17,887 nucleotides of DNA from Baffinella frigidus. Its lineage: Eukaryota; Cryptophyceae; Cryptomonadales; Baffinellaceae. The stretch covers positions 19,641 to 37,527 of the forward strand of contig MU646352.1 of NCBI GenBank assembly GCA_026770585.1, written 5' to 3'. Below, in pieces: positions 13,772-17,887 of this stretch; positions within the stretch are counted from its first letter, which is position 1; every line of letters starts with the position of its first letter. Position numbers and translations under genes: made by a program. The notes beneath the pieces are model-generated. The model did no database searches. It was given only the letters and a program-made list of their open reading frames with translations, and was not told where the DNA came from.

Positions 13772-16700
13772 GTACCACGCGATCCCCGCCGGGCGAGCTG
13801 GCTCTCTCTCTCAGTCTATTTGAACTCACCAAAGTGTTGGTCCCGGGCTAATGTATGCTCCACAATCAACGGTTTTGTACCGCACACCCTGCATGGCAAC
13901 TTGAGAATAGTGAGGCAACGCGAGTGAGCAGAGTAGGAGAGCGCGGCTTGCTTTTGCCTAGAGCTGCACTTTCTCTCCTCTCCTCCTGTGAGGTCTTTCT
14001 GGAACACGGATGCTGTGAAGAGTTTGCGGCGTGTCGATCGTGGTTCCTGCCAGAGGAAGGATGGCGGTCTCTTGCATCGATCACACAAGAGGTTTTCAGA
14101 ATTGCACGGATGAGAAGTTTTCAGAAACTAAATTGAGTCGCCCTGTGACGGTGCAGATGTCGGGAGTGGAGAAGCAGCTGAAGGGCGACCTCACGGGGTT
14201 TGAAGCACGGGGTACGCAGGTCTCAGCCCGCACCTCGCGCAGCCCCTCGTTCCTGACCTGTCCTCGAAAGCCTTGTGACAGCGCGAAGTGCAGCTGGGCT
14301 GTCGTTTTTGAGGCGTGTGAATGGCTTCTTGGAAGTTACTTGAATCACTATCACGTTTACGCTATGTGAGGCATGTTTTGAATTCCCAAAATCGCAATAA
14401 TTGCCCCAACATACCACACATAAAAGCTAACACAGCATACACAGTGATGTGGATTGAGTAATGTTGCGAGAAGAAATGGCAGATGCTGGGCTCGACGGTC
14501 GGCGAGAGGTCCCAGTTGCGTTGGCCTTGTCAGCAAAGACACTCCCGGCTGTAGACAGATTATGAGTCTTTCCTGGTACTGACCCTCTCTGGCGAAAATA
14601 AATAAATTTCGTGACCCTCCTTGGCAGCATGCGGGCAACGAGGATGCCGATGATCAAGCGGCTGACGATCTCTACCGGTTCCATCCCGTCTCCTACCTCT
14701 GCTTCAGGGAATCTGGTTCCTAGCTCTGCTTCCTCCAAATGAGGAGTCTGAGAGTTGATTTCCCTGGTTTGGTCAACCCGAGTGAGGCAGAGCTAGACCA
14801 TACCGCGAGTTTGCCGCACGCTGCATGCTGCTCTGGCGGGGGTTGGATCACGGCGACACTGTATGTGTAGTTGGATGGTGATGGTTATGTACGCCTACCG
14901 TAGCACGGTATTGCGCACGGTAGCACCCTACGGAATGCTGTAATGAGCATGACGCCAGAATTGGGGCGTGGCACCTGATGCGTGGGTGCGCGCTCCAGGC
15001 GCTCCAGGAAGACCTGAACCCTAAACGCTCAAACCTTGAGCCCTGAACCCTGCACCCTAAACCCCAAAACCTAAATCAGGAAGGCGATCCGCGACCTGAT
15101 GGGCAAGCTGCGCAACGATCTCGACTTCGTCAAGCCTGACACGCACGATCCTGCCGCCGGGAAGGAGGACGATAAAGAGGAGGGGCAGGACTGGTACATG
15201 AAGCGCCCACCGCTGACCCCCGGACGGCCTTCGAGGCCCGGGAAGAAGCACGCCGCGCCCGCCGGTCTGCTTTCCCCACGACCCTCTGGCAATCTTGTGC
15301 CCTTGATCCCGCGATCGACCCACGCTACTCCAGAAATGGTAGCAGTCGCGTTTTTACAAAATTGGCTGTCGCAGTTTTACAACCCCTCACGAGATGCTGT
15401 CCGTGACTGCTCACCCCCCCCCCTGCTCCCAGCAGCGCCCCCTGCGGACGATGGAGAGGAGGAAGAGGGTGGATCAGCGGAACGCCACGAGCTGTGGACG
15501 GACCCAGTGACGATCGACTGCGGGCTTGTGCGGGGGGTCAGGAGGGGGGGCGCGCGCATCTTCCGGGGGTCTGCTCCCCTCTCGAAACCCGGATCGCAAA
15601 GGATGAATACCAAGCGTTTCGGGTACGTACGGATCACACCGTGTTCGAGTCAGCGGCATCCTACCGAGTCAAGTCTGGTGCAAGCGTTGAGGGTTGATGG
15701 TGCGCATTTTTTTGTATTCGCGCCACCAGAAGAAGGCTGGCAAATTCAGAGAAGATGCTCTTCAACAGCAGGAGCGCATCCTTGCGATTTGCAAAGATGC
15801 GGCTCCTTCAGCATCGCGTCCCGGATCTCACGCCCCACCCTGTGTATATGTGTTGAGAGCGTATGAGCGTAAGCTACCGGATCTCACGGCCCATCATCCT
15901 CTCTCGCAGGATCCGGTACGCGATGGCGGCAACGGGCGCGCGGAGGTGGGCCGATCCGGAGGATGCCCATTCCGCGATTGAGGGGGGCGTGCCCATGGCG
16001 GGCTGCTTCTCGGGGACGTTTGATGCGTCGCGCTATGGCCCCGTCTGCCCCCAGGTACGCTGCCTGCCTGCTGCGCGCGCATGATGATTTAGAGACAGGG
16101 CTAGAGTTGGGGGTTGGCGTTCATCCCCGCAGAGGCTAGGGGTCTTGTGCACGAAGGGCGGGTGCTGCCCTGCTTGCTGCAGCCGTGGCCGCTGCCAGGT
16201 CCGGAGGGAATACATCTCGGCCGAGTGGCGTCTGATCCCATCTGATGGACGTTCACTCTCTCACAGACCCCCTGAGGTGCTTGGGCATCAGCCCTCACCT
16301 CTCGCCCTGCTCTGAGCCTGAGCTTTCCTGCGTCGTGGGTGCTGCTCCGTGGACACGCCGATGGCGGTGGTGTGGTGGCCTCCTCAGACCTAGCAGGGTG
16401 CTATCAGGCTGGGACCGAGACCGAGGAAAGCAAGAGGTGATGGGACGCGCTGGTGCGTGGCAGGCGGAGAGCCGAGGGGGGGCGATCAGCAAGTACGAGA
16501 CGCAGTCGGAAGACTGTCTCCACCTCAACGTCTTCGCCCCCCAGGTCTCCTCCCGCGCGCCACTTGGAAGCACTCACGCGTTGGAGCCTGCGCCCGCGAC
16601 CGTACGCCTCAAGGGTGGTTGCGTTTCTCAACCTCGTGTCCCGTACCATCAATGCACCTCTTCGTGTTCCTTTTCGAGACACGTCTGCGCACCTTACCCA

Positions 16701-17601
16701 CGCGTATCAGATGTAGCGAAGATGCTGCCCTACGCTGGGCACCATCCACCAGGCGTCCCTTGACTAATTATCAGGCGTCCCTTGACTAATTACGAGTGGG
16801 TGTTGCAGGTGGAGGCGGAGGAGGCTGCAGCAGGCATGGCCCCGCTCCTCCCCGTGATCGTGTTCCTCCACGGGGGGGGCAACACCGAGGGCGCGGGCTC
16901 GCGCTACGACATGGCGCAGGTTGCCGAACGCGGGTTCATCGCCATCACGGTGAGGCGCCCACCAGCCGTGGCTTTTGATTCGATACATGATACTGCTCGC
17001 GGGTAGCGCCACGACACACCTACCAGGGGTTCCTCGAAATTTAGGGCACGCACCGCCTTGGGGTCCTGCAGTAGGGATATTCCAAGGAAAGTAGAACCCT
17101 GCATGGCCGTGCGCGCCCAGTTGATCCCGCCTCGGGTGTGGGCCGGAACTGCATCGGAGGCGTCTTGTCAACGCGCCACGGAAGGCCCTTCGAGGGTCAT
17201 TCAAGCGTCAATTTTCCAAGATATTTGGGGAAATTTCAGCACTTTTCGGCCCAAAGTTGACAAAAACGGGCGAATGGCTCCAAGAACGGGTATGGGATAA
17301 CCTCGCAGGGCCTTTCGTGGCTACGAGAATCTGGAGAATCCCATCCCGCCAACACGTCACTGGAGAATCCGGAGGTGCAGGAGGCTGGTCAGCGGGCAGG
17401 AGGAGGTCTGTCTTGCAGGGAATAGTGGCCAGGGTTTCTGCAGCCGGCGTGTGAAGAGACGGGCAGACAGCTAACGCGCACACCACCCTCCCGCAGCTCA
17501 ACTACCGGCTGGGCGCGCTGGGCTTCCTGGTCTCGGACGCTCTCGCTTCCGGAGGCGGGCCCAACCTCGGCCTCAAGGACATCCTCCTCGCGCTGGCATG
17601 G
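12926..17601 (+). CDS. Type B carboxylesterase with hydrophobic leader and long N-terminal extension (3' end outside window)
   Basis: Serine hydrolase of the COesterase family, likely secreted or membrane-anchored. Inferred exons: 12926-13771, 14100-14211, 14483-14550, 15084-15264, 15433-15568, 15910-16054, 16464-16544, 16809-16949, 17497-17601; 605 codons, all phases agree. Family motifs in order: VTIDCGLVRG with IFRG-IRYA (usual VxTxxGxVRG, FxGIPYA), DASRYGPVCPQ, SEDCLHLNVFAP, FLHGGG (oxyanion hole), ITLNYRLGALGFL, GLKDILLALAW. The catalytic GESAGG Ser, acid and His lie beyond the window. About 400 residues precede the esterase part, unusually long. Alternative: 12926-14565 is a separate small secreted-protein gene, since the third exon would reach a TGA at 14563 if its donor were not used. 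Confidence 0.75.
14100..14211 (+). CDS. Second exon of leader/esterase gene
   Basis: Acceptor agaggttttcag, phase 0, reading NCTDEKFSETKLSRPVTVQ then MSGVEKQLKGDLTGFEAR. Ends phase 1 at CGGG|GTACGC. A second near-identical acceptor, agaagttttcag, lies 25 bases downstream inside the exon; using it would break the frame. Confidence 0.6.
14483..14550 (+). CDS. Third exon (tentative)
   Basis: Acceptor agaaatggcag; phase 1 in. Reads AGLDGRREVPVALALSAKTL then PA, with donor GCT|GTAGAC giving phase 0. If not spliced here the frame ends at TGA 14563-14565. Confidence 0.4.
15005..15099 (+). repeat. Exon-start copy bracketing a telomere-like tract
   Basis: caggaag-acctga at 15005-15017 repeats, with a 10-base gap, caggaag-gcgatccgcg-acctga at 15077-15099 (acceptor plus exon start). 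Between them (15014-15076) lies a CCCTAAA-like tract. A 9-bp duplication gcgctccag directly precedes it. Confidence 0.75.
15084..15264 (+). CDS. Fourth exon: linker before the esterase domain
   Basis: Reads AIRDLMGKLRNDLDFVKP then an acidic/basic linker (GKEDDKEEGQDWYMKRP). The acceptor caggaag at 15083 keeps phase with the previous exon; cag at 15079 is a stronger site but needs phase 2. Ends phase 1 at GCCG|GTCTGC. Confidence 0.55.
15433..15568 (+). CDS. Esterase exon: start of alpha/beta hydrolase domain
   Basis: Acceptor after a C-rich tract, ctgctcccag|cag (a NAGNAG pair, both in phase 1). Reads APPADDGEEEEGGSAERHEL then DPVTIDCGLVRGVRR and IFRG. Ends phase 2 at CGGGG|GTCTGC. The upstream intron 15265-15432 is 168 bases with no in-frame stop. 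Confidence 0.78.
15910..16054 (+). CDS. Esterase exon: GIRYA ... YGPVCPQ
   Basis: Acceptor ctctcgcag; the phase 2 join gives G-IRYAMAATGARRWADPEDA, matching the GIPYAxPPxGxxRFxxPE segment, then GTFDASRYGPVCPQ. Phase 0 donor CAG|GTACGC. Confidence 0.85.
16464..16544 (+). CDS. Esterase exon: SEDCLHLN
   Basis: Acceptor gcgtggcag, phase 0. AESRGGAISKYETQSEDC then LHLNVFAPQ, the carboxylesterase type B SEDCLxLN signature. Donor CAG|GTCTCC. The intron before it, 16055-16463, holds nothing recognised. Confidence 0.9.
16751..16792. repeat. 22-bp tandem duplication of a branch-point-like sequence
   Basis: aggcgtcccttgactaatta plus two bases occurs twice (16751 and 16773). The duplicated core ttgactaat resembles a branch-point sequence; the second copy lies about 20 bases from the acceptor at 16808. 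Confidence 0.9.
16809..16949 (+). CDS. Esterase exon: HGGG oxyanion hole
   Basis: Acceptor ggtgttgcag, phase 0. PLLPVIVFLHGGGNTEGAGS then RYDMAQVAERGFIAIT. HGGG is the oxyanion-hole motif. Donor ACG|GTGAGG, the most canonical donor of this gene. Confidence 0.92.
17497..17601 (+). CDS. Esterase exon: NYRLGALGFL
   Basis: Acceptor caccaccctcccgcag, phase 0. LNYRLGALGFLVSDALAS then GLKDILLALAW. Donor TGG|GTCAAC; the next intron is telomere-like repeat to the window end. The intron before it, 16950-17496, has no recognised feature. Confidence 0.9.
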
Positions 17602-17887
17602 GTCAACCCCTAACCCCTCTGCCATGAAGCCTACCCTGGACCGTGCACCCTGAACCTCTCTATCAACCCCTAACCCCTGGCACCCTGCACCCTGCACCCT
17701 GCACCCTGCACCCTACCCTACACCCTGCACTCTGAACCCTAAACCATGAACCCTGAATCTCTTCCTCGCCGTCCTGTACCCTAAACTCTAAACCCTAAAC
17801 CCTAAACCCTAAACCCTAAGCCCTAAACCCTAAACCCTAAACCCTAAACCCTAAACCCCAAACCCCAAACCCCAAACCCCAAACCCC
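17602..17887. repeat. Telomere-like tract at window end, inside an esterase intron
   Basis: Degenerate ccctgcaccctgaacc units give way to about nine perfect CCCTAAA units (17781-17860) and then to CCCCAAA units (17852-17887). C-rich strand on the right end, so not a normal chromosome terminus in this orientation. Confidence 0.92.

Noticed and set aside
14885-14945. Possible third inverted-repeat element (cctaccgtagcacggtattgcg...)
   Set aside because: Shares words with the 8616 element, but arms do not pair well and no ends could be set.
17781-17887. Chromosome telomere at the right end
   Set aside because: A right-hand end should read TTTAGGG on the + strand; here it is CCCTAAA, and the tract follows a donor inside an esterase gene.

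Overview
This window looks like nuclear DNA of a GC-rich, intron-dense eukaryote. Short exons with consistent reading phases, mostly GT-AG introns, and degenerate tracts of the heptamer CCCTAAA/TTTAGGG (telomere repeat type of many plants, algae and other protists) suggest an alga or protist. The species cannot be named from the sequence. No rRNA, tRNA, CRISPR array or bacterial-style operon was found.

Layout. (1) Bases 440-9868, + strand: the 3' part of a myosin heavy-chain gene, 15 exons recovered by phase matching. They run from the HYAG segment of the motor, through the SH1-helix/converter region and one IQ neck motif, to a charged helix and a long Pro/Ser/Gly-rich tail ending in a stop; the 5' exons lie outside the window. 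(2) About 10632-12584, - strand: an unrecognised gene of at least seven small exons with matching phases. (3) 12926-17601 and beyond, + strand: a hydrophobic leader and Ala-rich extension followed by exons of a type B carboxylesterase (VRG, SEDCL, HGGG, NYRLGALGF). The catalytic Ser exon lies past the window. Genes 2 and 3 are divergent and share a short 5' interval. Joining the leader exons to the esterase exons is supported by phase but not certain.

The striking part is the intron structure. Telomere-like tracts lie in many introns, and in at least five they run directly into the 3' splice site, in the orientation that puts CCCTAAA on the sense strand, including in the minus-strand gene. 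At least three such tracts are bracketed by direct copies of the adjoining exon boundary. Many exons also have one or more truncated copies of their own 5' end, splice acceptor included, lying just upstream. Tandem duplications of 22-23 bp recur at splice-related sequence. Two families of small inverted-repeat (MITE-like) elements and several minisatellites fill much of the rest. This suggests a genome where exon-edge duplication and telomere-repeat insertion shape introns.

All exon limits are inferred by eye from splice signals, phase continuity and protein resemblance; there is no transcript support.
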